Source of the DNA: Chloroflexi bacterium UBA4733
Lineage (GTDB): Bacteria; Chloroflexota; UBA4733
DNA length: 6,016 nucleotides
Assembly (NCBI GenBank): GCA_002404055.1
Contig: DHIZ01000225.1
Coordinates: forward strand, 1 to 6,016
Direction of reading: 5' to 3'
The notes under the pieces were generated by a model, which was not told where the DNA came from, did no database searches, and was given only the letters and a program-made list of their open reading frames with translations. Shown piece after piece: positions 5,797-6,016 of this stretch. The translations under genes and the position numbers were made by a program. Each line of letters begins with the position of its first letter. Within the stretch, counting starts at the first letter, position 1.

Positions 5797-5823
5797 GGGT
5801 AGGGGATCGCAGCCCCTGCCCGG
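5795..5823. repeat. 11-bp inverted repeat (hairpin) upstream of the integrase gene
   Basis: CCGGGTAGGGG (5795-5805) and CCCCTGCCCGG (5813-5823) are complementary at ten of eleven positions around the 7-base loop ATCGCAG. The odd pair is U-G if the plus strand is transcribed and A-C on the minus strand, so the structure is more stable as plus-strand RNA. No T-run follows on either side, so it is not a standard intrinsic terminator. It could be an operator, a recombination-related site or a remnant structured RNA. Confidence 0.6.
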
Positions 5824-6016
5824 TGGACGAACGGAACTCCCCGCTCGTCGCTGCTGCCATGGTACGAAATAAGACGAAAGAACGAAAGAGGTCCGCCGCA
5901 ATGGCTGCTCGCCAGCTCCTTGCCGCGATGGCTGGGCCTTCACGGGCGCGGCTCTGGCGCGCTCGACAAGGCGGGCCCGGGCGGCGTTGGGTCCTTAGAG
6001 CCTATCCTAAAACCTG
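5824..6016. other. Right-edge region with no convincing gene
   Basis: Beyond the integrase leader this region carries three ACGAAA motifs (5864-5887) and then GC-rich sequence. A plus-strand frame opens at ATG 5901 with AGAGG nine bases upstream and stays open to the edge (begins MAARQLLAAMAGPSRARLWR), but it is Arg/Ala/Gly-rich in the way GC-rich noncoding DNA is, with no recognisable motif. The frames on the minus strand look equally like chance. If a gene starts here, only its first 38 codons are visible. Confidence 0.35.
5864..5887. repeat. Three ACGAAA motifs at near-helical spacing
   Basis: ACGAAA occurs at 5864-5869, 5874-5879 and 5882-5887, starts 10 and 8 bases apart, in an AT-richer patch within GC-rich DNA. 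It lies about 120 bases upstream of the chosen integrase start. Short phased repeats here would suit an excisionase or repressor site, but the motif is short and chance or slippage is possible. Confidence 0.45.

Noticed and set aside
4949..5872. Plus-strand open frame of 307 codons opposite the integrase
   Set aside because: It is the antisense shadow of a well-supported integrase and has no recognisable domain.
5740..5943. Minus-strand 67-codon frame upstream of the integrase
   Set aside because: It has no recognisable motif, overlaps the integrase leader repeats and has the composition expected of noncoding GC-rich DNA; an excisionase was considered but no helix-turn-helix pattern is visible.
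5901..6016. Plus-strand frame open to the right edge with AGAGG upstream
   Set aside because: Only 38 codons are visible, the composition is Arg/Ala/Gly-rich without any motif, and it is not supported beyond an open frame. It is mentioned in the region note only.
1..6016. CRISPR array or other long repeat array
   Set aside because: No repeat-spacer periodicity is present; the only repeats are the short ones near the integrase.

Overview
The window is a GC-rich bacterial chromosome segment with two parts. Nothing in it names the organism. Divergent Nuo proteins, high GC and a selenocysteine tRNA would fit a Chloroflexota (Thermomicrobia-like) lineage, but that is an inference and other high-GC bacteria are possible.

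Positions 1-3662 hold the promoter-proximal part of a respiratory complex I operon on the minus strand, in the order nuoA, nuoB, nuoC, nuoD, nuoE, nuoF. nuoA to nuoE are complete; nuoF is cut by the left edge after 68 codons. The genes overlap or are separated by at most about 40 bases, so they should be one transcript. A good sigma70-type promoter (TTGACC, 18 bases, TATCCT with an extended TG) lies upstream of nuoA. Together the genes encode the NADH input module (E, F), the quinone-side connecting module (B, C, D) and one small membrane subunit (A).

Positions 3672-4288 read the other way and hold a compact two-gene cassette: an AbrB/SpoVT-fold protein followed four bases later by a RelE/ParE-superfamily protein. 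It looks like a type II toxin-antitoxin module. Its putative promoter carries a small inverted repeat and lies back to back with the nuo promoter.

Positions 4320-4416 are a selenocysteine tRNA (selC): 8-bp acceptor stem, UCA anticodon, a 9-bp variable arm and a 5-bp T stem. The organism therefore probably makes selenoproteins. Right after the tRNA 3' end the sequence changes character: a tyrosine-recombinase integrase gene (minus strand, 4505-5743) points back at the tRNA, with short direct and inverted repeats around both ends of the gene. The simplest reading is a mobile element integrated at the 3' end of selC, with its left junction in or near 4390-4416 and its right end beyond the window. 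The last 150 bases have no convincing gene; the final 20 bases resemble an insertion-sequence terminus, but this is weak.
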